Part shown: positions 38,501-51,100 of the stretch, one piece after another
How the letters are laid out: every line of letters begins with the position of its first letter
Position numbering within the stretch: position 1 is the first letter of the stretch
Source: Zonotrichia leucophrys gambelii
Lineage: Eukaryota; Chordata; Aves; Passeriformes; Passerellidae
Assembly (NCBI RefSeq): GCF_028769735.1
Contig: NC_088173.1
Location: 65,813,963 to 65,877,962, forward strand
Direction: 5' to 3'
DNA length: 64,000 nt
Translations under genes and position numbers: made by a program
The notes under the pieces: generated by a model
What the model was told of the DNA's origin: nothing
Database searches by the model: none
The model's input: the letters and a program-made list of their open reading frames with translations, nothing else

Positions 38501-41500
38501 TGAAATGGGCATTTCCAGCTTTTTATCTATTTATTTATCTTTCTATTAGAATCTCTGCAGTTCCTAGTAATGGCAGGTCATTTAGAAATGATGCAGTTTT
38601 TCTAACTAAGAAAAGAAATAGGTAAATGAATAAGAGACAAGGCAAATAACCTTTATAATGCAGAGGACTTGCATTTTCCACAAGTGTAGTGCAGTTACTG
38701 TTCCTTCTGACAGCATTTCACAGCTTACCAGTAGAGTCTATGGGGTGTGTGGGTAAAAATAACACAGCCTAGCCATGTTACAGCCCCATACAGTAAATCT
38801 TTATAAAAAATAAAAATAGGCCTATAGTTTGCCTATGTGAAATTACCAAGTTGCATGCTATTCATTACTAGCATGAATGTAAAAAGCTTCTAGCCCAGCA
38901 TACGGTAAATACATTAGTGCTATATTCCAGAAATCATCATTTTCCCAAGCTATAGTTCTTGCTGACATATGTGGTAGAAAGGCTAGTTCTGCCAACTGTC
39001 TGCTTCCTTCATATCCTCTCATTTTGGTGCAAGTTTAAAGCAATATGCTTAATAGCCTCAGTCTAGTACTTTGAAAAATTGCAATGCCATCTATCTGTGT
39101 GGAAAGTCACATCTCAATGACATTTGGTTGGCACAGTGGGTTTGGAGAAAAATGGCAAAGAAAACAGTTGGCACTGAGTTTTGAGGAAAAAAAATCAGAA
39201 AATGTGAGTCTGTATGCCGTAAACTCAAGTTTTATTTGCTCATATATCACTTTGTCAGGGTTTTCAATGGTTCTTGTGGAAAATGTGTTACTGAAATATA
39301 AAGAAGCTTTTACATATAATAAGGATTTTTCCTTTAACCTAATTGGTGTTTTCCCAACCTATGCCATACCCAATATGCTGGGTAGTAGAACATCAGCCTC
39401 TGAAAGAACTACAGGAGCCCTCAAAGTAATTTTTTCTGTTGAAGAGCCCCTCCATGCACATTTTGCAGGATTGTGTGAGACAGGAGGGGGTGTGTTTGCA
39501 CAGGCTGATGGCTGCTACTCTGCCATGGGTGCACAGGGAGCTGCATCTTCACGTGTTCTTGTCAAAATTGATACCACGGTTGTAGATTTAGAGGAAAGCT
39601 GCTGTATATTTCCAGTTTAACTCAACTGGAAACTGGCAAACCACAGTCCCTCCCTTCCCTTAAAACTCTTACCTTGGTCGTTGATGATGGGGCTGCAAAT
39701 ATTACCCCTAAAGAGAGAGGCTGTAAAATAAATGTCACCAACAGCCACAGTCTGTGTGTAAAGCATACACACATTGAAAACCATCCTGTTGTTTGCAGTG
39801 GTTAATGCTTGCAGTGTTCCTTGAGAAATACATAAATCAAAAAGTAGCTCCTGACAATATGATGGGGTAAGTGCAAATTTTCAATGTGGATTATTAATAT
39901 GGCAACAGACTGTTTGAAGAGACAAAAAAAATGTTTGAGGGAAGGGAATAGCTGCTGTAAGACTCAGCTGTGCCTGTCAGAACTGTTAAAAGAGTCACAG
40001 TTTTTGCTGGGCAGTAAACTGGAATCCCTGCTGTGCTTCACTTAATTTCCAAAATTCATAATTGCAGCCTGTTTCCAAAAAATTAATTAGCTTGTGAATA
40101 AGGAAAAAAAACCACAGAAGTTTGCATGGCATGCTTTAGAGCTTTCTTGGGATATGCTAATATATGTTTTAGTTTACCTAATTGCTGTTCAACAGTATTG
40201 AACTTTTTGAAGACTCCATATGTGATGGGACATACTGCACAGTCACATTTAATGAAATATTGCTGTACTAGCTATATTTCCCCAAACTTTATGAAGTGTT
40301 TAATCCACATTCTTTATACCCTGAGATAGTGAAAACTGTGACTCTCCAGAGAATAAAAATTTCTTACATATTTTAAGCAGTGATAAGCAGATCCTGAAGG
40401 AACACATCAACACAGCTCATGTAAAGCCAAGTCAGTGGGCACAGGGCAGATTTTGTTATCACAGAGCATCCAGCAGTGAATTCACTCCAGCAGAGACAGA
40501 AAACATCTCGTGAGCCACTGATCTCCCTCTCACAGCCCAAAACCACAGCCAAGCAGGGCAGGAGCGACTCGTGAGCCCAACCATCTGAGCCAAGATGGGA
40601 ATTTTAATTTTTTTTACATTCCCAAGTGGGAATTTTATTCTTTGGGAAGCCTTTTGGGCAGGGGAGCCTTGGATACAACTATTTGCTGCCAACAGTCACT
40701 TTTAAAATGGAGAAACAAGTCTCTTTTATAGTGAAGGGTGAGAAAACATTTCTGTGGGAGTCAGGCAGGGTGAAAAGCTGCCAGCCACACTCAGAGTTCC
40801 TGCCCACATCCAGGTTTTGGTGATCTGAAAACAGGGATACATGCATGTGTTTTGCAATATATTTCCTAAGTAGCCAGACTTCTCACAATCAGATCATTAT
40901 AACTGGGGAGGCAACAAATACAAAGGTTTTCTCAGCAATTAGTATGGGTTATATGTGAATTCTTTTCTGTAAACCTGATGGTATTTCTTGGGCAATACCA
41001 AATGTATCTTTGACTTCTGATTATTTAACCTAACAATAATTATTTTTAAGAGAACAAAAATACAACTCACTTTAACTTTACAATTTATTTAGAGAAGTCA
41101 TACCAAAAATAGGCCATACTAAACATGTACTATTTGCTATACTATGTAAACACATAGTAGCTACACATACCCATTCTTGGGGTCCCAGCTATGCCTTGCT
41201 GTGCTGCTCTGACATAAATATTTATGTGACGTGTAACTCTGATATTTTTAACAGAGTTCTCCACGATTTTTCAGTAAACATTATGTGCACACTGGGAGGG
41301 GAGGAGCAGCACTTATTAGTTCACCAGTGAGGGAAATACAGCAGCTGGATGCAACAGTGCTCAGGCATGTAAAACTCCACGCCAGGGCAGCTCAGTCCTA
41401 TCAGACACTCAGGAATCCCCTTCACCATCCAGGTTCCTTTGCTGTGAGAGCTCTAATTAGCTGTGAACTCTCTCTGAACTTTTCCTGGAGCTTAGTGCTG

Positions 41501-41895
41501 CATTGTGGAGCCTTGCTAGAGTCTAATAAGGGTGAAATCACTCTGCAGCCCTAATCTAATTCAGGTAAAAACAAACAAAGCATGAGATGGTGGCCTGCTG
41601 GAGGGCAGCCTTTTGTTAGTTCCTGTGCTCAGAGGGGTGCTTTGTCCCTTTAATCCAAAATAGCCCTTTTCCTCCAGTACTTGGTTTAGAAACAAGCAGC
41701 AAATGATTTGTGGTGGTGATGTGGGACATCAGGTGTGTGCAGGCCCCATGCCTAGAACCAGCACTGCTCTTCAGAGGGTTTTCAGCAGGAGAACTGGTTT
41801 GCAGTGAAAAGAAGTGAGTTTTCCTAAGAGTGGTGATTTTCTTAACATTCATATCCATTGAAAAATATATGTAGGTTTTTATAGTTTTCCTTTGT

Positions 41896-41995
41896 AAAAA
41901 AAAAAACCCAAAAAACAAACAAACAAAAAAAACCCCAACAAAACCAAACAAAAAAAAAACCAAAAAACTAAACATAACAAAACAAACCCCCTATC
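41896..41995 (+). repeat. A-rich low-complexity tract
   Basis: About 100 bases of A runs broken by C (AAAC, AACCCC units). It could be the decayed poly(A) of a retrocopy or a simple repeat; no retrocopy body is recognisable upstream. Confidence 0.75.
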
Positions 41996-44900
41996 ATAAA
42001 CCCAAAATGTTTTACCTGAAATAATAGATTCTTACTCAGAGGACAGAGGACAGGTAAATAAGTATCCTGGCTGCCTCCTGTCCTATTCCTTTCTTTGTGA
42101 GAGAGTAAGTGGGGCTAGAAGAGCCAGGACATGCCATAGCAAAGCCTGGGCCAAGAGCTGTTCAGCCTGCTGCAGATCCTGAGCAGGATCAATGCAGGCA
42201 CACCTGCTCTCCAGGTTCCTGGGAGCTGAACTGGCAACTTCTCATCTGCTGGAGTTCTCTTTGCCTTCCAAGGATGTTCATATAACATAAATAGGGAAAT
42301 GGATCCAACCATTTGTTTTCAGAGGCAAAGAGAAACTTGTTGCTTCTACGTCCACGAAACCGTGGTAGGATCAAATTAAACCAACATAAATGAAAAATAA
42401 GAATAGATTTTTATTAATATAAATCTGTTTTCTGGACTAATCTTTATATATAATCAGGTGTTAAACTTACCCAATCCATGGGCCTGTTTCTGTGCACCAC
42501 AATGTGAGTTCTTAGGATCTGAAGTGGAATAACCAAGGAATTTACATAATTTTCATTGCTGAGGAATGAATGAATGAATGAAATCCTGTGAAATTTCCAA
42601 TTTCCAGTACAGCAGAACAGAACCAGTGTGAAACCAGGTGAAACCCCCCCAAAATCCTTTACACAGCACAAGAGATGAACGTGCAGCCTGGTGCAAATCT
42701 GAATACAGCTTGGAAAGCCTGCAATGAATGGGAACAGCATTTCCTTGTGGCAGTGGGAGAGATAACAGGATTGAGTGGATGTGGAAGCAAAAGGCACTCT
42801 GAGTAATGAACTGCTGAATGAGAGTGGAGTCCAGACTGCAGTCCATACCTTATGGCTATCAGCAGGCAATACAGTGAGTGGAAATGGGCTCTGAAAAACA
42901 TATTCAATCAGGGAAATTGCCCCGCCTGCAGCTCATTAACAGGATTAAGTCCTGATACAAAGTGACAGTCAGTATTATTTGTGTAGGCAAAAAGCTTGCT
43001 CCCCTTTGTAGTTTTTGGCATATCCAGCTGGCTTTAACAATATGGATCTGAGACAGCTAGTGTAGCTTTAATGTTGAATTAGCCAGGGTTAAAAGCTTGC
43101 CAAGGCCAGGCAGGAACAAAGTGTTCTTTTTTGCAAAGCTGGCACATGGGGCTGGTTTCATTTCAGTAGCACCCGTGTGGTAGCTGCTCCATTTCCCACA
43201 TCCAGCATTTCTGCAGGTATTGGATGTCATTTGTCACCAGAGCTCCACACTGCTGCAGCAGAGGAGGATCAGCAAACCCTGAACCCAAAAAGATCAACAC
43301 TTTGTTTAGAGCAGACTCACGCTGCTGAAACCTGATGTCTGTTCTGCAGTCTAAACAAGAGATAAAGGCTCAAGTCCTCAGCTGGTAAGAATTAGTGCAG
43401 CTACTGTGAACTTGTGGAGCTGCTGCCGTTGCATTTCTGCTGAGGCAGCTGAGTGGGGCTGCTCCAAGCAGCTCTGCAGAGGCAGCCCCAGAGCTCCCCA
43501 AACAGGGATGGTGGGCTGGATTTCACTCTAAAGAAAGACTATTACAGCAGTGATTAAATTGCTGTTTTAAAATCAAACAGATTGTGGTTTATCTCTCTTT
43601 TATGTTTGGCGGATAAGTCTGTGTTTATGGATGCTAGACAGCAGAGGTTTTGTCAATGAATTTAGGGGGATTATTTGGGTATTCCCATACAGCAGCACAG
43701 ACTCCAAAGCAGGGAATGTGCTGTTCCTAGAAATCAGTAGTTTCCTTTCTAAGTGCAACAACTGCATGGTGTTCCCTTGCTGGCACCCCACTACCACACT
43801 GCCCGAGCCATCACAAACCTCTTCCTGCACTAAGAAAATAATATTAATCTTAAAAAAAATTAAAATTGCATTTCTCATTCTCCATAATTATTTGCTATGT
43901 TTCTTTTCCAGAGCTTGATTGAATGCCTAACCCTGGGAGGTTAGGAATAAATTTTCTCTGGAGTTTGCCCTAAATTTGCTCATTTGCACCATTTTTTTTT
44001 CCTGGCAGCTGGTGTAGGAGCCTGGAGTGCTTCTCTCACAGTGCTGCAGTGCTTGTGCCCTTGGGAGCATCCATCCCAGGGATGCTTTAGGTGATTTGGG
44101 TTCAAAACTGCAGTTTATTGTGTTTATGGGAAACCAGCACTAAACCCTATAACATTCTGCCCTGTCAGAACATGACATGATAATATCTTAAATACAATAT
44201 GAAATACAGTTGGTGATTTAAAATAATTGAAGTACTGTGGACTTTGGCATTAAGGGGGCAGAAGACGATGGAAAAGTTTGCTCATGTCACAGCTTAGTGA
44301 AATCTTGATGATTAAGGATCAGGCATGCAATATAAAAGAAATAGTGTTGAAAAAAGAAGATTGATATCTTAAAAAAGTTTGATTGAAAAGCAGAATATGT
44401 GGTTCAAGCTGTACCAAAGCTTTACAGAAGAGACTTGTTTGTGCCTATTGTTGTAGCACTGAAAACAAATGGCCAATATAACTGTGTAAGGCACTGGAAT
44501 CTGTCATCACTTATGGCCAGAACAAGGCCATGGATAATGGACTGTAATGCAATATAAGTAGCACTGCCATGAAACCAGAGTAATTTAATTTAGATCAGAG
44601 GATTCAGTTTGTGTGGTATAGACTTATGAATATAATAATTCTTAGCCATGACAGATTATCCTGCCAATGTACTACAGCACTGTGGGCTTTTACAGAAATG
44701 CCAGCCTCAGCTGCACTTCTTTTTTTAAGTCTTTGCCCAGTGATATGTATTAAATTTGTGGTATATATGAGCCACTAAAGACCAAATTGAAATCCCTAAA
44801 TCCAGTATAGTCTCAGAGATCATAACATAAGCTGAAAACAACAAGAAAAAATGGTACCATTAACTCAGAGGATGTAGGTGATCAAAAGTGGTTTTTTGAA

Positions 44901-45414
44901 CAAGTAAGAAATAAATTTATGAGAGGCCCAAGGAACTGGGAAGAATTATCCCTATTGCAGAACAATGTCTGCATCCAGCCAAGGAAACTAACATCTTGCT
45001 TATAGTAAATTATATTTTAAAATGTTGGAGAATAGTGATTACACACATATTTTTTCTTATGTGTGGGAAACAAGCCGAAAACCAGGAAAATCAGTTTCTC
45101 CATCCACTAGAAATGTCTTATTCCAGATCTTACAGATATTAAACAGCCTACAGCTTTTTTTCTTTTGCTTTGCTTAGCTCTGTTTTTTTGTTAACATTTG
45201 GTTAGAGATTGTCTGTCCATCTCCTTTTGTGTGAGGATGATGTCATACCATCAAAAATTAGATAAATTATTTGTCTTATTAGGTTTAAACATCCCAGGAG
45301 GAAGGATGTGTGTTGCCAACCATGGCAGATAGTGCTTGTTGTTCCTCACATCATCCCTACCTGAACAGCTCCACCTTTGCCCTCCATGATCTTCAGGGAG
45401 TTTTGAAGCACAAG

Positions 45415-45489
45415 ATGTGCAGAGCTGTCTTTGATGAACTGGGCTCAGTGATCTAAAGGCTCTTTTCCAACCAAACAATTGATTCTGAG
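45415..45489 (+). mobile_element. CR1 LINE 3' end, interrupted by a solo LTR
   Basis: The stretch TTTGATGAACTGGGCTCAGT, then GATCTAAAGGC, CTTTTCCAACCAAACAATTG and ATTCTGAG, is the CR1 3' terminus in the sense orientation. The LTR is inserted just after this terminal repeat. Confidence 0.65.
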
Positions 45490-45495
45490 ATTTTT

Positions 45496-45845
45496 TGTTG
45501 CAGAATGAGCCGTTTGTCGGCGATGAGCCATTTGTTGGGTGCAGGGAAAACTCGGGGCTCAATGTGAGTGATCAGCAAGCTCCGTTTATTGAAGAGAGCA
45601 TCAGACACTTATCCAGCGAGTAATAAGCTCATGAATATTCTGTAATTTACACCGTCCATTGGCCACACCACAACACCAGCTCTTCCTCATTCCTTAGGGG
45701 TTACATGTCTCTTTTCTCATGCCTCTTTCACTGTTTGTTATCCTACTCCAGCCAGGCCCAGGGACACGCTATCTAGCAGGTGCAGGACTTGGAATTAGCC
45801 ACAGCCTTGTACTTTTCCAATCTCTAGTCAGCTAAAATCCCAACA
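45496..45845 (-). mobile_element. solo LTR of an endogenous retrovirus (350 bp), class II type, reverse orientation
   Basis: The element has perfect 5-bp inverted termini TGTTG...CAACA and exact 6-bp target duplications ATTTTT (45,490-45,495 and 45,846-45,851). The reverse-strand poly(A) signal AATAAA (TTTATT at 45,585-45,590) sits where R/U5 begins, so the LTR reads on the - strand. No internal retroviral sequence adjoins it. Size, termini and 6-bp duplication fit an avian ERVK/alpharetrovirus-like solo LTR, distinct from the 616-bp one. Confidence 0.9.
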
Positions 45846-45859
45846 ATTTTTAGATTGCT

Positions 45860-47757
45860 TTAGGCTGCAGGTCAGCTGTGCTTCACTGCACCTCCACAGT
45901 CCTGGCTGTGACCAGGGCAGGGATCTTGGTGGATCTGGCTCTGATTTCCTTTCAGTCCATGTGTAGCATCCCAGACATTACAAAATGAGGTCCAGCTGAG
46001 GGAGGTGGAATGAGGAGGAGGGGAGTGGGAATTTAAACCAGCAGAGCTGCCTGTGTGGGAGCTGAGGTGTACCTGGAGCTCGGCTCGGGATCAGAGCCCC
46101 AGAATTGCTGCAGTTCCTGCAGTTCCCTCTCAGCCCTGGTTACTCCAATTGCTCCGTGTGCAGACAGAGACATCCCCAAATGCAAGCTGACATCTCTCTG
46201 CAGTGCCTTTCTCTGGAGTGTCAAATCAATTAATGATTTTAGGTTTTGCCTTGAAGTAACAGACACTAATGCCCATATCCATGTTTTATCGTTACAATTG
46301 TCCAAAGGTTTTATAACTGCATAAAATAAGTGGGAAAAAGGATCCTGAGAGAGAATGCATAGAAAAGAAGCCAGTTGGATTTATTTAGCTACTTCATGTT
46401 GAATCATTGAATAGAAACTTGATAGTAGCACAGGAAAATAGTAACATCTTTTAACTTGTTTCTATTCCACCTATTTTAAGTTCACAGCGATTCAGAAAAC
46501 AGACACTGTGACCCACAAGTGTAGTTAGTTTTCAGCTTGTAATGCATACGTGAAGAAAGCATTTATCTGCTTAGCCAAGGTTCACTTGCATTCATGGCAT
46601 GTGGAGCTGAACCATTCCTGGTTTCTCTTCTGGCCAAAAAAGCATTGGATCAAGCTTATATCTGGTGCAAGAATGCTGATTTCAGTTACTTCAGCAGTGA
46701 ATAAAACCATAGCTTATTTTTAGGCCAGATAATGATCCCAGTAAAACAATACTGATGACTGTAAGTTTGGCTCACATTAATAGATTAAATGTGGGTAGAT
46801 GCAAACAGATGGCATCAGTTGCTTTGTCGCTTCCTGGCAGAACTGGTCTCATTAAAACAGCAATTTTGCTGAAGCTTTTGTGGCTGTGATTAAAGTTGCC
46901 AAAACTTTTAAATAGGCAGAGTTTCAAAGTGATAGCTGGGATGGTTTCCAAATGTATCTGGCATTGTAGAGCACTCCACATTAGACTTGTAAAGCTGGAT
47001 GTTTTTGAGGATAAAGGAGATCTTTAATTTACCCAGCAGGCTGTTTTATAATTCCATATGTCATCTGCTGTATTTGTAAGAATGTTTGTTTCCCTCCAAA
47101 GAAAGCATTCAGTGGGATGCAGTGGAGGATTATGTAGTAAACAGTTCTGGATGGCTGCAGTAGCACTGACACCTCTGAGCTTTGTCAGAAAGGGAACACG
47201 GTGAGAACATTCGTACAAATGATAATTCACAAATGATTGTGGGTGAGAGGAGAGTTTGGAAGCTCAGGTGCTGCTTTCTCCACGCACAGCAAAGGCAGAG
47301 CTGACAATACCAGCTCTTCTTGCTCCAACTGCAATTTGCTTTTTTGCAGTGGGAGGTGGTGCTGCTGCAGGAGGAGCAGCTCTGCTCTGGGGTTGAATTC
47401 ATGGATATTTGCCAAGGTTTTGGTGTCTGTTGTCCAAAGGAAGGGTGGCTTTCAGTGCTGCTCTGGTGCTACAGGAAATGCCTCATCCACAGAGCTCCAG
47501 TGCAACCATGAGCAAACCATTCAACCTTTCTATCCACTATTTTTGCACTGTCAAGGTGGGTTTATTATTTTTTTTTTTTAATGGTGAAGGCAAAGAATAT
47601 AAAATTGTCTGAAGATTAATTACTGAAAAATGTTAAGAAAGCTACCTGCTGTTTTCTGTAAGGGAAGGGGAGAGTAGAAGTGGTCTGACACTTCTGAGTA
47701 GAGGCCAGAGCTGGAAGATATTGCATTAGCAGAAAATATTTTGTCTACCTGTAGTTT
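45860..47757. other. intergenic DNA without recognised genes
   Basis: No recognisable exon. Several 60-114 codon ORFs are present on both strands without motifs or splice logic. I see nothing else to name here. Confidence 0.5.
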
Positions 47758-48110
47758 TCATAGAATTATAGAGTTGTTAAAGTTGTAAAAGAGCTTTAAG
47801 ATCATCAAGTCCACTTGTCAGCCTGTTAAGCCATGTTCTCAAACACCATACCCACATTCCTTTTTTCACACTTCAGGGATGGTGACTCCACCACTTCCCT
47901 GAGACTGTTCCAATGCTCAACATTTCTGTGAAAATTTTTTTCCCCTAATATCCAAGGTAAATCTCACCTGCTGCAACCTGAGGCCATTTCCTCTCATTTT
48001 GTCACTTTTTACCTGGGAGAAGAGAAGAACAATCCCCACCTGGCTACAAACTCCTGCCAGGGGACCATAAAGTGTCCCCTGAACTGCCTTTTCTCCAGGC
48101 AAGTTAACAA
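47758..48110 (-). mobile_element. CR1 LINE 3' portion, about 350 bp
   Basis: The + strand reads TCATAGAATTATAGAGTTGT, then GATCATCAAGTCCA, GGGATGGTGACTCCACCACT, GTTCCAATGC, CCTAATATCCAA, GAGGCCATTTCCTCTCATTT, ACCTGGGAGAAGAGA and CCTTTTCTCCAGGC. That is the familiar reverse complement of the avian CR1 3' region in order. This is the clearest CR1 copy in the window and is truncated at its 5' side, as usual for CR1. Confidence 0.9.
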
Positions 48111-48115
48111 TAAAG

Positions 48116-51100
48116 GGACAGCTTTTTGCTGGTAATTAGCAGGTTAATAATTGTATCTAATGGTGGGAGACACTGAGTGAAAACTCAGATGAATCTGATG
48201 AGTGGAAAACATATATGACATTTGGAAAAATTAACCCAGCATTTTGTAGGTCTCAAATACATAGCGGTCATTTTCACTCCCCAGGTTCCAAGGATATTAC
48301 AAACAGGCCACATAGAAAAACCTGGAGTTTGATGTAGAGTATCTGGCTTTGGGAAGGAGATTATGTTTGCACATGTGCTGGTCTATTGTAGCTAATGATA
48401 TGTGAGAAATGTAGCTTTAATGGGTTTTCATATTATTTATTATGAGAGCAGAACATCATAAATTGGATAACCAGATCCTACTAATTTGCCAAAATATGTA
48501 AGAAACACAGTGGCATGATTGTGTTTGTACTGTATTCACTTGTGTGAAGTAGTTTATAATTTATATTCATGGGAAATTTCCATTCAAAGGCAAATAATGC
48601 AACAATATTTTCTTCTGTGCATACTTGTACGAGATATTAAACGAATATAAAAAATTCTATTACAAAATACTGGTATCTCAAGCAAAATAAAAAGGACTAT
48701 TTTACAATTACAAATTATAAACTGCTTGTATTACTTTGGCAGATCCCTGAAAGAAGAGTTTTGAACATTTTGAACATCAGCGTGTTAACAGAAAAATATT
48801 GTCCCAGTAATAAAAGTAGAAATTAACTAAACATCTAATGAAAATCTTTTCCACTGATTTATTAACATGGGTCCTGGGGAGATGAAGATCAGTCTGTGAG
48901 ATTTAATTCTGTACCATTACATTGTTTGACCCATCTTCTAAGCCAGAAGTCAAGAGCAGCTCAGCATGAGGGAGCTTCTTAGCACTTCTAGGCACTCTGT
49001 GAAACTTTCCTGTCTCTTAAAATCAGAGACTGATTCCAACTATAATCTGAAAGGAACCAGTAGTGTTGGTGAAAGGCAGGTTGCTACTGAAATGACACAT
49101 TCCCACCACACTGTATTTTATAACAAATACAAATTCCTTCATGAGTGGCAAAATCATCTCCAGTTTTAAAGTGAAAGCAAGAATCCCATTCGAAGTAGTG
49201 TAATGAACTGTCAGTAACAGATACTCTCAAGAGATTATTATTATTTTAGAGATTATAAATTTTATTATTAATTTTTAGAGATTCTTATTTTAGCTCTTTT
49301 CAGGAGGATCTGGAAGGAGAAGGGGATGGAGGAAGGAACTCAATCAACCTGTGCAAATCTTGCTATTTCCACGCTGTGAGTGATTCTTCCATCTGACTCC
49401 TTCCTGCTTTTGCAAAGGAAGTTGAAGATTATGTGACTTGGACTTGCAGTTTAAGACAAAACTCTGGTGTCTGCAGGAAAGACCTCCTGCTCCCCTCAGG
49501 AGGGACATTATTTTCTTTCACTCCCTCCAAGCAGTTTAGCTGTTTTACTGGATGTGACAGTGGCATGCAGGGTGTTTTCCCCCAGAGAGGAACACATTTT
49601 AATCTATTTAATCTACATTTTAATTTAAATCTATGAAAGTTTTGGGGAGCTGCTCTGCCAGCTCTGAGGGCTGCATGGAAAAAAGGACCAGAAACATGGG
49701 AAACATTTCTCAAAAGTCACTGAACAAAGTAACCCTACCACAAAATCTGAACACCTGAAGGACTCCTTTGAATATTAAGGCTGAAATCCTTGCTACCCTC
49801 TTTGTTCTTACATGTGCACAAAGTTATGGATGTGTATTTCCAGACTTGTGAATTCCAGTTTGTCATGGGTCTTAAACAACTGTTAAGCCTGTTCCATGTG
49901 AAAGTATGAATTGAGAATTAGTAGAAAGAGGGATTTAGTTCTGCCAATAACTGCAAATAAAAAATAGAACAGAAAGGAGACAAAAGAAGCTGAAACACCA
50001 TTTTCAGTGCTCCTTCAGGCCTTAAGAATCCCTCAGTTAAGGAAGCCGTGATTCCCTTAGGCTTTAACAGAAAACGTCCCTTGATCTTAGTGGTGTTTTG
50101 TTAAGCTGCTGTTTTAGCTGTATAGTATTCCAGGAAAAAGAGTGGTCCCATAACCAGGCTTTCTTACATCCTCATTCCTAGAAAACACAATGGTTCATTT
50201 GACACGTGGTTGTACTTACCAGCTGCTCTTTTACACTGCTTTTATTGACTGCATTTTGAAATGATTGACTTCAGAACAAGCCTCTGTGTTCTTCCTTCGA
50301 AGTTAAAGCCTGTGCAAGTAGATTCAATATTTAAACTCCTTCTTATCTGATTTTGTCCCTCAAAAGCCATATGTCAGCTAATGCTCAGAAGGTGATATTG
50401 GTTTGTCTCAGTAATGGGCGCAGGGTGGAACTGCAGGGGCTGCCAGTGGCTTTCAGAGCTGTCAAAGGGCAGCCACAGAAGGGATGGGCTGTGTCTCCTC
50501 CTTGCTCTGACCCACGGCTTGCCAAACAAACACAAACAAGGCATTGTAGTGTTGCCCGAAATAAAAACATTTGCTAATGGGGAAATAGAGCCCTCAGTGG
50601 AAAAACGAGGCTCAGAAACAGCAGTCAGCTGTATAAAAGCTTTAATCCATCACTCTTGTGGTGTGACAGGGTGCCAGGTCAAAGAGACAGGTGGGATATG
50701 TGTTGTTTGGAAATGCCATCCCTCCGGTGACTTGCTGTTTTCTGCTGAACAAAAACCAACTTTTCTTCCCCCGCCAAGACCACTGTTTTGTGAGTATATC
50801 AATCAGAAACTTGCATGGTTTTTTGGCACTGTTTTGCCTTTGAAGAAGAGTGGGGAGTAAAGAAAACCCCATCTTGCAGAGTTACAGCAGGGCAGTTTCT
50901 CCTCACTTCATCTGAAAATGGAGAGGCAAGCAGTGACCCACTCAAGGAAGCCTCAGCTGGTCCAAATCAGCTCCCACCACTGGTACAGCAAGGGGCAGAT
51001 GCACTGGGCCAGTCCAGCTGTTCCAGGGATCCTAAACCTTGCGTTTTTAAGCTGGCAGAGGTGCTGTGCCTCACTGCTGCATTATAAAGCCACTAGTGTG

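Larger units (their letters stand above)
33215..45414. other. gene-free region downstream of RNF212, first part
   Basis: I see no exon matching a known family on either strand, including none of the Ig-domain or His-rich C-terminal exons expected of FGFRL1. It contains a C/T-rich patch (about 33,970-34,015), a CTCF-like motif (35,545-35,560), an (AATG)n patch (about 42,565-42,580) and an A-rich tract at 41,896. The longest open frame is 178 codons (39,084-39,620, +), with no recognisable motif and a length expected by chance. Confidence 0.5.

Noticed and set aside
39084..39620. 178-codon ORF on the + strand
   Set aside because: No recognisable motif, no splice context, and about one ORF of this size is expected by chance in a window of this length.
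50414..50860. 148-codon + strand ORF
   Set aside because: No motif or splice logic; it lies in GC-richer intergenic DNA where long chance ORFs are common.
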